Shown in pieces: positions 17,701 through 26,266 of a stretch of DNA of 64,000 bases. Each line of letters begins with the position of its first letter. Position 1 is the first letter of the stretch. Both the position numbers and the translations under genes were made by a program. Origin of the DNA: Streptomyces sp. Y2F8-2 (GTDB lineage: Bacteria > Actinomycetota > Actinomycetes > Streptomycetales > Streptomycetaceae); NCBI RefSeq assembly GCF_014905555.1, contig NZ_BNGS01000002.1, positions 806,001 to 870,000 on the forward strand. The letters are read 5' to 3'. A model generated the notes under the pieces. The model saw only the letters and a program-made list of their open reading frames with translations. It made no database searches and was not told where the DNA came from.

Positions 17701-18599
17701 AGATCGACGTCTACATTCCGCTCCTGCTGTCGCTGCTGCTGGCCTCCCTCAGCCCGCTGGTCGGCCGTCGGGTGGCACCCGCGCTCGCGGCCCGGGTACT
17801 GACGGCCTCCGCCGTGTTCACCGCGGCCGCCACCGTCTGGTCGCTGCTGCTGCTCGCGATCACCCTGGTGGGCCAGGTGCCGCCGGTCGCCGCGGACGCC
17901 CGCGAGGACGGCCACCGACTGCCGGACCCGGTCCCGGAGGCGATCGCCGTCGCCGCCGTCCTGACTCTCGCAGGGGTGGCCCTGCGCGTGTACCGGGCCG
18001 TCCGCGCGGAACGCGTGACGCGCCGCACGCTGCGGGCCCTGTGCGCCGGACAGCCACCGGAGACGGAACTGGTCGTCGCCGCCTCACCCGTGCCGCGGGC
18101 GTTCGCCATCCCCGGCGGTGGCGGCACGCCGGGCCGGATCCTGGTCACCTCGGCGATGCTCAGCGCACTGGAACCGGCGGAGCGCCGGGTGCTGCTGGCG
18201 CACGAGCGGGCGCATCTGACCCACCGGCACGCGCTCCTGTCGACGGCCGTGGCGCTCGCCGCGGCGGCCGATCCCCTGCTGGCGCCCGTCCACACCACGG
18301 TGACGTTCCTGGTGGAGCGGTGGGCTGACGAGCGGGCGGCCGACGCGGTCGGGGACCGTGGCACCGCGGCCCGCGCCCTGGCGCGCGCCGCGCTCAGCGC
18401 CGGGCGACGCGGTCCGGCGTGCGCGTTGACCTTCACCGACCGCGCGGTCACCCGCCGCATCGCCGCCCTCCAGGCGGGCCCTCCCCCGCACCTGTGGCCG
18501 CTGGCCGCGACCACACTGGCGCTGGGCGCCCTGCCGGCGCTGGGGGCGGCGGACGCCACGGGGGATCTGCTGCAACTGCTGGGGAACGCGCTGGTGTGA
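17697..18599 (+). CDS. M56-family membrane metallopeptidase
   Basis: A 300-residue membrane peptidase with helices at about residues 5-20, 35-60, 80-100 and near the C-terminus. The zinc motif HERAH is at about residues 168-172 and the downstream acidic ligand lies in ERWADERAAD (about 206-215). It lacks the large extracellular sensor of BlaR1/MecR1, as is usual for short actinobacterial M56 proteins. Its start overlaps the blaI stop (ATGA), so the pair is a likely envelope-signal relay in which the peptidase relieves BlaI repression. Confidence 0.88.
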   Translation: MKIDVYIPLLLSLLLASLSPLVGRRVAPALAARVLTASAVFTAAATVWSLLLLAITLVGQVPPVAADAREDGHRLPDPVPEAIAVAAVLTLAGVALRVYRAVRAERVTRRTLRALCAGQPPETELVVAASPVPRAFAIPGGGGTPGRILVTSAMLSALEPAERRVLLAHERAHLTHRHALLSTAVALAAAADPLLAPVHTTVTFLVERWADERAADAVGDRGTAARALARAALSAGRRGPACALTFTDRAVTRRIAALQAGPPPHLWPLAATTLALGALPALGAADATGDLLQLLGNALV

Positions 18600-18659
18600 C
18601 ACGGCTCGACCCCTCAGGCATCTGACGCTGCGTCAAATTCCGGGCGTTACCAAGAGAGT

Positions 18660-18926
18660 TCAGTGGGCCGCGCCGCTCTCCCCCACCGGGCGGGCCGAGG
18701 CCGTCTCTCCGGGAGCCGCCTGGATCAGGCGCTGCGCGGACGGCTCGGCCGAGGCGGAACCTGCGGCGTCGCCGTCCTCCTTCATGGCCTTGGCCTCGCT
18801 CTTGAGGATGCGCATCGACTTGCCCAGCGCGCGAGCGGTGTCCGGGAGCTTCCTGGAGCCGAACAGCAGGATGATGACGATCGCCACGATCAGCAGGTGC
18901 CAGGGTTCCAGGCCGTTGCGGAGCAT
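18660..18926 (-). CDS. tatA: TatA-type twin-arginine translocase subunit (extra copy)
   Basis: An 88-residue protein with one N-terminal helix (residues 6-22, [16 protein letters not shown]), the TatA hinge and amphipathic helix ([21 protein letters not shown]) and a loose acidic tail. The FGS-K-P hinge identifies TatA rather than TatB. There is no tatC nearby, so this is probably an accessory copy. ATG 18926 gives a normal TatA length and follows AAGGGG; a longer frame reaches 18983. A 16-bp palindrome at 19001-19016 sits upstream, shared with the LCP gene transcribed the other way. Confidence 0.85.
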   Translation of the reverse strand: MLRNGLEPWHLLIVAIVIILLFGSRKLPDTARALGKSMRILKSEAKAMKEDGDAAGSASAEPSAQRLIQAAPGETASARPVGESGAAH

Positions 18927-19000
18927 CCCCGCCCACCCCTTCTCTTCCTCGAACCGAGGTGCCCGCCGGGCGCGTGGCACCACCTGAGATTATTGCTACA

Positions 19001-19016
19001 TTGCGCAACTGTACAA
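19001..19016. promoter_or_regulatory. Palindrome TTGCGCAACTGTACAA between tatA and LCP gene
   Basis: Second copy of the 16-bp element seen upstream of the ArsR gene (6206-6221). It lies 75 bases before tatA and 58 bases before the LCP gene, so it could control either or both. Confidence 0.45.
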
Positions 19017-19073
19017 CCATCAGGTGGGGCCGGTCGTCCCCTCCGTATGAGTCTCACGGATGAGGGCGCAGCC

Positions 19074-20654
19074 ATGCCGACGAGCCGCCAGGCCACCCCC
19101 TCCCGCCACCGCCACGGGAGCGAGCCCCCGAGCCACCGCCGCGGCAGCGAGCCCCCGAGCCACCGCCGCGGCAGCGAGCCCCCGAGCCACCGCGGCGGTG
19201 CCGCACGGCGCCGCAAGCGGGGCCCGCTTCGCATGGCCCTGGCCGTCGCGCTCACCGTCGTGGTGCTCGGTACGGCCGGCCTGGGATGGATCTACCTCAA
19301 ACTGAACGGCGACATCGACACCTTCGACGCCGGGGGGCTGTCCAAGAACCGACCGGAGGCCGGGGCGTCGAAGGGCGAGAACGTCCTCGTCATCGGCACG
19401 GACGCGCGCACCGACGGCAACTCCGCGCTCGGTGGCGGCGACAGCAACGACATAGGCCGCTCCGACACCACCTTCCTGCTGCACATCCACGCCGACCACC
19501 GGCACGCCGTCGCCGTCTCGATCCCCCGCGACACACTGGTGACCATCCCGCCGTGCAGGCTCCCGGACGGCACGTGGACCAAGGCACAGCCGAACACGAT
19601 GTTCAACGCGGCCTACTCGGTCGGGGAGACCGCCAAGGGCAACCCCGCCTGCACCCAGAACACCGTCGAGAGCCTCACCGGGCTGCGCGTCGACCACACG
19701 GTCGTCGTCGACTTCAAGGGTTTCGCGGCCCTGACGGACGCGGTCGGCGGGGTGCAGGTGTGCGTGCCGCAGAACGTGTACCAGAACGATCTGAACCCCG
19801 ACCTCAGCACCCGGGGCGCGCTGTTGTTCAAGAAGGGCGTGCAGACCGTGTCGGGGCAGAAGGCCCTGGACTACGTGCGCATCCGGCACGGCATCGGCGA
19901 CGGGTCGGACATAGGCCGGATCAAGCGTCAGCAGGCGTTCGTGGCCGGTCTGATCAAGAAGGTGAAGAGCGACGGGCTCACCCCGGCCAACCTGCTGCCG
20001 CTCGCCGAAGCCGCCACCAAGTCCCTGACCGTCGATCCCGGACTCGGCTCGGCTAACAAGCTGATCTCCTTCGCGATGTCGTTGAAGGACATCGACCTGC
20101 ACAACACCAAGTTCGTCACCATCCCCTGGCGGTACGTCGGCGAGCGCGTGGCGATCGTCGAACCGGACGCATCTGAGCTGTGGGCCGGGCTCAGGGCGGA
20201 CCGCACGATCGACGGCAAGAACGCCGCCGGCACGAAGGGCAAGGCCGCCGCCTCGGCCTCACCGAGCCCGAGCGCGGACGTTTTCGGGGCCGGTATCGAC
20301 GTCGCGGTCTACAACGGCACCACCACCGGCGGCCTGGCCTCCCGCGCCGCGGCCACCCTGACCCGGCACGGCTTCACGGTCACCGGTACCACCAACGCGA
20401 GCAGCCAGGACCACGCCACCACCGTCATCGAGTACGGCGCGGGCCTGAAGACCCAGGCCGAAACGGTCGCCCGGCTCTTTCCCGCCGCACAGCTGCAGCC
20501 CCTCACCGGCGCAGGCATCGATGTCGTCCTCGGCCGGTCCTACGCCACCGCCGCCCCCTCGGCCTCCCCCACACCCACCGCGCTGCCCTCCTCGGTGGCG
20601 GCCGACGCCCGCTCCGCCGACGACGACCCGTGCTCCGACCTCTCGTACGGGTGA
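19074..20654 (+). CDS. LCP-family wall-polymer transferase with LytR_C domain
   Basis: A 526-residue membrane-anchored enzyme of the LytR-CpsA-Psr family, which moves anionic polymers from their lipid carrier onto peptidoglycan. Order of parts: basic cytoplasmic tail with three GSEPPSHRR repeats (residues 13-39), one helix (about 49-70), LCP catalytic domain (about 100-290; GTDAR, AVAVSIPRDT, YVRIRHGIGDGSDIGRIKR) and a LytR_C domain (about 408-495, VAVYNGTTTGGLA). ATG 19074 is chosen because GAGGG lies nine bases upstream; ATG 19047 is an alternative. It ends eight bases before the convergent transglycosylase gene. Confidence 0.92.
   Translation: MPTSRQATPSRHRHGSEPPSHRRGSEPPSHRRGSEPPSHRGGAARRRKRGPLRMALAVALTVVVLGTAGLGWIYLKLNGDIDTFDAGGLSKNRPEAGASKGENVLVIGTDARTDGNSALGGGDSNDIGRSDTTFLLHIHADHRHAVAVSIPRDTLVTIPPCRLPDGTWTKAQPNTMFNAAYSVGETAKGNPACTQNTVESLTGLRVDHTVVVDFKGFAALTDAVGGVQVCVPQNVYQNDLNPDLSTRGALLFKKGVQTVSGQKALDYVRIRHGIGDGSDIGRIKRQQAFVAGLIKKVKSDGLTPANLLPLAEAATKSLTVDPGLGSANKLISFAMSLKDIDLHNTKFVTIPWRYVGERVAIVEPDASELWAGLRADRTIDGKNAAGTKGKAAASASPSPSADVFGAGIDVAVYNGTTTGGLASRAAATLTRHGFTVTGTTNASSQDHATTVIEYGAGLKTQAETVARLFPAAQLQPLTGAGIDVVLGRSYATAAPSASPTPTALPSSVAADARSADDDPCSDLSYG
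19110..19190 (+). repeat. Three 27-bp repeats inside the LCP gene
   Basis: Units at 19110-19136, 19137-19163 and 19164-19190, nearly identical and in frame, encoding three copies of a nine-residue basic/proline-rich unit (HRRGSEPPS) in the cytoplasmic tail. Confidence 0.9.
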
Positions 20655-20661
20655 CAGAACG

Positions 20662-21336
20662 CTACGCGCCGACCGCCTGGCCCGCCTTCGTCCAGTCGGC
20701 GTGCAGGCGGTCGAGGTAGGAGCGGGCCTGGGTGCCCGGGGTCGCTCCGCGCGCGAAGGCGAGCATGTTGCCCACGCCGGCGTTGTAGCCGAGGGCCAGC
20801 AGCTCGTCCTTGGTGTAGGAGGCGGGCCAGGTGGCGGGCAGTTGGGCGGCCAGGTCGTGCAGGTACCAGGCCGCGGACTCGATGGCCAGGTCCCGGTCGT
20901 CGGGCAGTTCCTCCCAGCGACGGCCGGCGAAGTCCCGGCCCTGTTTGACCGCGTCGAAGGTGGCGCGGTGCATGTTGGCGATGCCGAAGGAGGCGTCCGC
21001 CTTGTACTTCTGCCAGGCCCGTTCCAGGGCCGGATCGTGCGGTTTGTAGGCCTCGTTGTAGAGGATCGCCATCAGCAGCCGGGCGTCGACCCCCGCCTGG
21101 CGGGCCCGGGCCCGGACCTGCGGGGCGTAGTCGGCCGGGTCGTACGCCGACGCGCTCTTCGACGCGGAAGGACTGCGCGAGGGGGAGGCGGAGGACGGGG
21201 TGGGGGCGGGGGTGGACGCAGCGGCCGGGGGCGGCGCGCTGGACTGCGGAGTGCCGGCGGCACGGACGATGACGTACAGGGCGAGGGCCAGCACCAGCAC
21301 GGGAAGCCACTTGCGCCGCAGCCGGGACTCGGCCAT
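20662..21336 (-). CDS. Lytic transglycosylase-like protein
   Basis: A 224-residue protein with an N-terminal membrane anchor or signal (residues 9-27), a Pro/Ser/Ala linker (about 30-65) and an SLT-type domain. AILYNEAYKPHD contains the glutamate expected to act as catalytic acid, and FGIANMHRATFD and GYNAGVGNM match the later SLT motifs. It would cleave peptidoglycan glycan strands outside the cell. It faces the LCP gene tail to tail, so the two wall genes are neighbours but not an operon. Confidence 0.78.
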   Translation of the reverse strand: MAESRLRRKWLPVLVLALALYVIVRAAGTPQSSAPPPAAASTPAPTPSSASPSRSPSASKSASAYDPADYAPQVRARARQAGVDARLLMAILYNEAYKPHDPALERAWQKYKADASFGIANMHRATFDAVKQGRDFAGRRWEELPDDRDLAIESAAWYLHDLAAQLPATWPASYTKDELLALGYNAGVGNMLAFARGATPGTQARSYLDRLHADWTKAGQAVGA

Positions 21337-21523
21337 CTCTCGCCCCTCTCCCCCTGCTCCTTCGCACCCGGGGAACCGGTGGGCACCCGACGCACCGCGT
21401 GCCCGTACCGAAACGTACTCCCGCCCCTTCTACACCCGGCGCATCAAGGCCCGTGTGAGCGACCATCGGTGGCGTGCGCGGGGCACGGAACCCGAGGTCC
21501 CCTCCGGTTCGCCGCCCGCACCG

Positions 21524-22642
21524 TCATTCCTCGTAGTAGTTGTTGACCACGACCTCCGGTTCGTCGTCGTCGAACGCCTCGTTGAGCAGCGCACCGCCGA
21601 TCAGTCCGGCAGCGCCCGCACCGATGAGCGCGCCCGTGCCGAAGCGGCGGCCGCCCCCGTGCTGGTGGTGGTCCGTGTACTGGTCAGGATGGCCCTGCTG
21701 CGGGTAACCCTGCTGCACGGGCTGCGGGTAACCCTGCTGCACAGGCTGCGGGTAACCCTGCTGCACGGGCTGCGGGTAGCCCTGCTGGGGCGGGGTGTAG
21801 AACGGCGGCACCGTCGTCTGCACGCGCTGCGCACAGCCGCCGCAGGTCTGGATCTGCCGGGGCACGCCCCACTGCGGCGACCAGGTCACCGTCGTCGTGC
21901 CGGGGCCGTGGGTCGGGTCGAAGAAGCACGTCACGGGGGAACTCCCTGGGGGTTGCGGCGGCGCGGTGGGCGCCTGCGGCTGCGACTGCGGGACGGTGGC
22001 GGGCGCGGACGGAAATGACGGACCGGTCTTCGCCGCGGACTCCGGGACGGTGACGGGTGGCGCCGGGCTCCCGCTCTCCTTCAGCACGTTCACGCCGTAG
22101 TCGGTGGCGATGCCCGCAAGTCCGGAGGCGTAGCCCTGGCCGACGGCGCGGAACTTCCACTCCGCGCCGTGCCGGTACAACTCGCCGAAGACCAGGGCGG
22201 TTTCTGCGGACAGAGCGGCGGTCGTGAGGTCGTAGCGGGCCAGTTCGGCGCCGCCGTCCTCGTCGACGACCCGGATGTGGGCGCCGCCGAGGTCTTCGAA
22301 GGCCCGGCCGCGGGCCGGGGCGTCGTGGAGCGACACCAAGAAGACGATCTTCGTGACCTCACCCGGGACTCCCAGGAGGTCGACGTGGATCTGCTGGCCG
22401 TCCCCATCGACCGGGCCGCCGCTGCCGGAGTGACGGACCGTACCGTCCGGGCTGCTCGGGTTGTCGAGGAAGACGAAGTGCTCGTCGGACAGCACCTTGC
22501 CGCTCCGGTCGCACAGCAGTGCGCCGGCATCCGGCTCGTAGCCCGTGCCCGTCTGCCAGCCCAGTCCCACCGTCACGGCAGTCAGGCCGGGGGCCTGCTT
22601 GCTCAGCGACACGTTGCCGCCCTTGGTCAGGGCCACACCCAT
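21524..22642 (-). CDS. TerD-family protein with zinc-ribbon-like and repeat tail
   Basis: A 372-residue protein. Residues 1-185 are a TerD calcium-binding domain (MGVALTKGGNVSLSK, VGLGWQ, ARYDLT, GELYRHGAEWKFRAVGQGY). After a Pro/Ala linker comes a cysteine-containing module (VTCFFDP, then QTCGGCAQRV, residues about 235-275), then repeats of QQGYPQPV, then a glycine-zipper-like stretch (GALIGAGAAGLIGGALL) and an acidic end (DDDEPEVVVNNYYEE). Ordinary TerD proteins are about 190 residues, so the second half is an add-on. It stands alone, away from the usual terABCDEF genes. GGAGGAC precedes the ATG. Confidence 0.85.
   Translation of the reverse strand: MGVALTKGGNVSLSKQAPGLTAVTVGLGWQTGTGYEPDAGALLCDRSGKVLSDEHFVFLDNPSSPDGTVRHSGSGGPVDGDGQQIHVDLLGVPGEVTKIVFLVSLHDAPARGRAFEDLGGAHIRVVDEDGGAELARYDLTTAALSAETALVFGELYRHGAEWKFRAVGQGYASGLAGIATDYGVNVLKESGSPAPPVTVPESAAKTGPSFPSAPATVPQSQPQAPTAPPQPPGSSPVTCFFDPTHGPGTTTVTWSPQWGVPRQIQTCGGCAQRVQTTVPPFYTPPQQGYPQPVQQGYPQPVQQGYPQPVQQGYPQQGHPDQYTDHHQHGGGRRFGTGALIGAGAAGLIGGALLNEAFDDDEPEVVVNNYYEE
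21701..21790 (-). repeat. 24-bp repeats encoding QQGYPQPV in the TerD-like gene
   Basis: Three near-perfect 24-base units (21701-21724, 21725-21748, 21749-21772) and a partial fourth, in frame. Confidence 0.9.
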
Positions 22643-23446
22643 CGACGTCCTCCACGGCCAGTCGTCTCGTCGTCCGCGTCCATCATGATCGACGCTTCCG
22701 GACGCCCATCAGTTCCCGGATTGCGCAAGAGACAAAGCAAGCGAGGGGTACCGTCACCCGGGCGGCGCCATGCGGACCCGCCGCGGGTGGACCGGGGGCA
22801 CGCGCGCCCTCCGCAGGCGAACCAGGGGCGTGCGCGCCATCACGATGCGCCCCCCCTCCAACCAAGGCCCCGAGGATCTCCCCGCGGTCACCGCATCCGC
22901 CTCGGCACGGTCGCCGGCGTCCGCCCGGGCCGGAGCGCGGCCCGCCCAGTATGGGCGGGCCCGCCGGGGGATCCGCCCCCGACGTCGCCGCCCGTAACCC
23001 GACGCGACCCGATCGGCGCCATCGCCCCGAAATCGACGACCCAAGGATCCTGACGGTGCGTCGCGTGACGCGCGACTCGTGCTCAAGTCACGCAACTCAC
23101 AGCCAAGTTGGATATGCATCGAACATGTCTTCGCACCCGGAGCCGTCGGCGGCCCGGTCGCGCGGAGACCTGATGTCGCGTCATCGGCGGGACGAGCGCG
23201 GCACATCGATGTCCGGACGCACGCTCCCCCGCGTCCATTCGTGGTCGGACTAGTACTGACGGGTGTGCTGCCGACCGGGTTACTTTTCGGCCCGCAGGCA
23301 CCCGGAGGGAGTACGAGCTAGCTCGCTTGCCGTGTTCTGCGGTGGTGAGAGGCGGTCCTCGGGTTGAAGGTGATCACGTCACCACTGCGATTTCCCGTGC
23401 CGGCGTGGTGTCGGCCTTCGTGGTGGCGATGAAAGGACTACCTCTC
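22643..23446. other. 804-base region without a recognised gene
   Basis: Divergent upstream region between the TerD-like gene and the sortase substrate gene. It holds a perfect 9-bp hairpin with a three-base loop at 22940-22960 (GCCCGCCCA, GTA, TGGGCGGGC) and GC-rich short repeats near 22790-22850. Open frames here have no codon pattern or similarity that I recognise. The end contains AAAGGA before ATG 23447. Confidence 0.5.
22940..22960. other. Perfect hairpin GCCCGCCCA-GTA-TGGGCGGGC
   Basis: Nine-base perfect stem in the long intergenic region; could be a terminator or an operator. No T-run follows on either strand. Confidence 0.6.
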
Positions 23447-24304
23447 ATGCGAGCGACCCGGACCATGTTCGCCTCCGCGGCGATCGCCGCTGCCGTCGTG
23501 TTCTCAGCTCCCGCCGCGTACGCCCTGTCGGCGCCCGAGCTTCGGGCCGCGGACGGCGGTTCCTACGGCGAGGAGCACGGCGGCCACAAGGGCAAGGAGC
23601 ACGGCCACCACAAGGGCGAGGAATCCAAGGACGAGGAGTACGGCGGCAAGAGCGAGGAGTACAAGGGCGAGGAGAACGGCGAGGAGTCCAAGGGCGAGGA
23701 GCACGGCGGCAAGAGCGAGGAGTCCAAGGGCGAGGAGAACGGCGAGGAGTCCAAGGGCGAGGAGTCCAAGGGCGAGGAGTCCAAGGGCGAGGAGCACGGC
23801 GGCAAGAGCGAGGAGTACAAGGGCGAGGAAAAGAGCGAGGAGGGCAACAACGACAAGGGTGGAGCGTCGAAGGGCAAGGAGAACGGTCGTTCGAAGGACC
23901 AGCCGCGCGGCGGGGTGAAGGCCGGTGGCGGCGCCCTCGCCATGGCCAAGCAGGAGGAGGGCGGCTGGTCGGGCGAGGACGAGCAGTCCTCGCAGGACGA
24001 CGAGCAGGGCGGCGAGCACGCCCGTGGCGGCTCGCGGTCGAAGGGCGATGAGGAGGAGGGCGCGAACGGGAGCGAGGAGCGTGCGAGCGGGCGCGAGGAG
24101 GGCGCGAACGGGAGCGAGGAGGGCGCCAGCGGGCGCCAGGAGGGCTCGTCGAAGCAGCCCCGCGGTGGGGTGAAGGCCGGTGGCGGCGGGCTGGCGGAGT
24201 CCGGCAGCGGCCTGGCCGCGGGCTCGGTGCTGCTCCTCGGCGGCCTCGGCGCGGGAGCGTACATGCTGCGGCGCCGGGGCGCGTCGAGTGTCGCCGGTGC
24301 CTGA
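23447..24304 (+). CDS. Secreted Glu/Lys/Gly-repeat surface protein, probable sortase substrate
   Basis: A 285-residue exported protein: signal peptide (residues 1-26), a low-complexity stretch of ESKGEEHGGKSEE-like repeats (about 35-140), and twice the motif QPRGGVKAGGG(A/G)LA, at about residues 152 and 235. The second copy is followed by LAESGSG, a hydrophobic helix and the basic end MLRRRGAS, the general build of a cell-wall sorting signal, but no LPXTG or LAXTG is present. A class F sortase gene follows 145 bases later, so this is probably its client. AAAGGA lies before ATG 23447. The highly charged body would be disordered. Confidence 0.75.
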   Translation: MRATRTMFASAAIAAAVVFSAPAAYALSAPELRAADGGSYGEEHGGHKGKEHGHHKGEESKDEEYGGKSEEYKGEENGEESKGEEHGGKSEESKGEENGEESKGEESKGEESKGEEHGGKSEEYKGEEKSEEGNNDKGGASKGKENGRSKDQPRGGVKAGGGALAMAKQEEGGWSGEDEQSSQDDEQGGEHARGGSRSKGDEEEGANGSEERASGREEGANGSEEGASGRQEGSSKQPRGGVKAGGGGLAESGSGLAAGSVLLLGGLGAGAYMLRRRGASSVAGA

Positions 24305-24449
24305 TCGGCGGCCCTCGCCGATTGCTGCGCGGTCGCGGCCGCTGTCGCCCCGGAAAGGGTGACGGCGTCCGCGGCTGCGGCGCTTGTGCCGGCCGCTGCC
24401 GGCCCCTGAAGTCCGACCCTCGCCCCCGTCGATGAAGAGGCATTGTCCG

Positions 24450-25226
24450 ATGGCCCCCTCGCAGCCCACCCCACCGGATCGGCCGCAAAGCGGAACCGCG
24501 CCCCGCCGTACGGCCGGCCGAGCACTGCTGTGGCCGGCCGTGGCGGTCGGGCTGGGCGTTCTGCTCATCCACAACTCACTGACCGGCACCCCGGCGGACC
24601 CCAAGCCGGCGGCCCCGCCCGCGGTCGCCGTCTCGCCCGCCAATCTGGACCCTCCCGTGGACGCCGCTCCGCCCGTGGACGCCGCCCCGCCCGCGGCCGT
24701 CACCCCGGTGGCTCCGGGGCCGGACGCGACGGCGAGCCCTCAGAAGCAGGGGCTGCCGCGGTCGGCACCGAAGCGGATCGAGATTCCGCAGATCGGGGTG
24801 GACGCGCCGTTCACGGAACTCTCCCTGGGGGCCTCCGGGCACCTGGACCCGCCGCCGGGCAACAACACCAACCTGGTCGGCTGGTACCGGGGCGGCGCCT
24901 CGCCGGGCGAGCGGGGCACGTCGATCGTGGTGGGGCACGTCGACACCAAGACCGGCCCGGCGGTGTTCGTACTGCTGCGCACCCTCAAACCGGGCAGCAA
25001 GGTGGACATCACCCGTGCGGACGGCACCGTCGCCAGGTTCAAGGTCGACTCGGTCGAGACCTTCAGGAAGGCCGGCTTCCCGGACAACCGGGTGTACGCC
25101 GACGCCCCGACCCCTCAGCTCCGGCTGATCACCTGCGGCGGCGACTACAACCGCAGCGCCCACGACTACGAGGCCAACGTGGTGGTCTTCGCCCATCTCG
25201 CCTCGGTCAAGCGCCCGGCGGCATGA
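24450..25226 (+). CDS. Class F sortase
   Basis: A 258-residue membrane-anchored transpeptidase. One helix (about residues 28-45) and a Pro/Ala linker precede the sortase domain (about 105-255). The catalytic triad is visible as His163 (SIVVGHVDT), Cys229 (LRLITCGG) and Arg235 (DYNRSAHDYEANVVVF). TCGG is typical of class F enzymes. It joins secreted proteins to the cell wall, and the repeat protein just upstream is the obvious substrate. ATG 24450 follows AGAGG by about ten bases; ATG 24432 is possible. A strong hairpin follows at 25289. Confidence 0.9.
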   Translation: MAPSQPTPPDRPQSGTAPRRTAGRALLWPAVAVGLGVLLIHNSLTGTPADPKPAAPPAVAVSPANLDPPVDAAPPVDAAPPAAVTPVAPGPDATASPQKQGLPRSAPKRIEIPQIGVDAPFTELSLGASGHLDPPPGNNTNLVGWYRGGASPGERGTSIVVGHVDTKTGPAVFVLLRTLKPGSKVDITRADGTVARFKVDSVETFRKAGFPDNRVYADAPTPQLRLITCGGDYNRSAHDYEANVVVFAHLASVKRPAA

Positions 25227-25288
25227 CCACGCGGCGGGGCGGACGGGCGTCCCCGGACACCTGGTGACCGGTCGTCCGTGACGCGGTG

Positions 25289-25322
25289 CTGTCCGCGCCC
25301 GCCTTTCGGCCGGCGCGGACAG
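25289..25322 (+). terminator. Hairpin terminator after the sortase gene
   Basis: CTGTCCGCGCC and GGCGCGGACAG form a perfect 11-bp stem with a 12-base loop, 63 bases after the sortase stop. There is only a weak T-rich stretch after it, which is usual in Streptomyces. Confidence 0.75.
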
Positions 25323-25324
25323 TG

Positions 25325-25744
<420 letters not shown>

Positions 25745-25818
25745 GCCGCCCGAACCCGTCCACTCCTCCCACAGGAGAGACACCCCTTGCTCGGTCTCGA
25801 ACTTAGCCATCCGTCCGC

Positions 25819-26262
25819 TCACGTGGGCGGTTCCGTCCCGGCCTGCTCGCTCACCATGTACCGCGCGTACCAGTCCGGCCAGTCCGGGTCCTCCGCACCG
25901 ATGCGCGCCTCGTGCTCGCCGTGCGCCGCCGCGGCCCGCCGCAGGGCGCCCGCCAGGTCCTCGGCCGAGGCGAACGAGGTGGTCGCGGGATCCAGCCGTC
26001 CCGGAAGCCGTGTGGTGACCTCCTGCAGGAGCCAGTCGTTGCCGTCCGGGTCACTGAACGAAAGGAAGGAGCCGTAGCTGCCGCGTTGCGGATCAGGACC
26101 GGGCACCCGGGCGTCGGTGCCGGCGTGGTGGAATCCGCCGCCGGCGTCGCGGAACACATCGCTCGGGTCGGCGCCGTGCCGCGTCAGCTCGTCGCGGGCG
26201 GCCTCGATGTCGTCGACGATCAGGTGCAGGCCACGAGCCGAACCCGGGGCCTGGAACAAGCT
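25819..26262 (-). pseudogene. VOC-family protein lacking its N-terminus
   Basis: About 147 residues of a vicinal-oxygen-chelate/glyoxalase protein: APGSARGLHLIVDDIEAARD, then SFLSFSDPDGNDWLLQEV (normal VOC metal-site strand), then a helical tail WYARYMVSEQAG. Intact relatives have about 70 more residues before this point, including the first half of the VOC fold. Here the frame opens only with a TTG at 26259, and the stop of the lipoprotein gene lies just upstream at 26267, so the gene was probably cut by that boundary. Confidence 0.65.
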
Positions 26263-26266
26263 CAGC

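Noticed and set aside
17697-18599. BlaR1-type beta-lactam sensor
   Set aside because: The protein has the M56 zinc motif but no extracellular penicillin-binding domain.
23447-24304. Ordinary LPXTG surface protein
   Set aside because: No LPXTG or LAXTG motif occurs; only LAESG and PRGGVKAGGG precede the helix.
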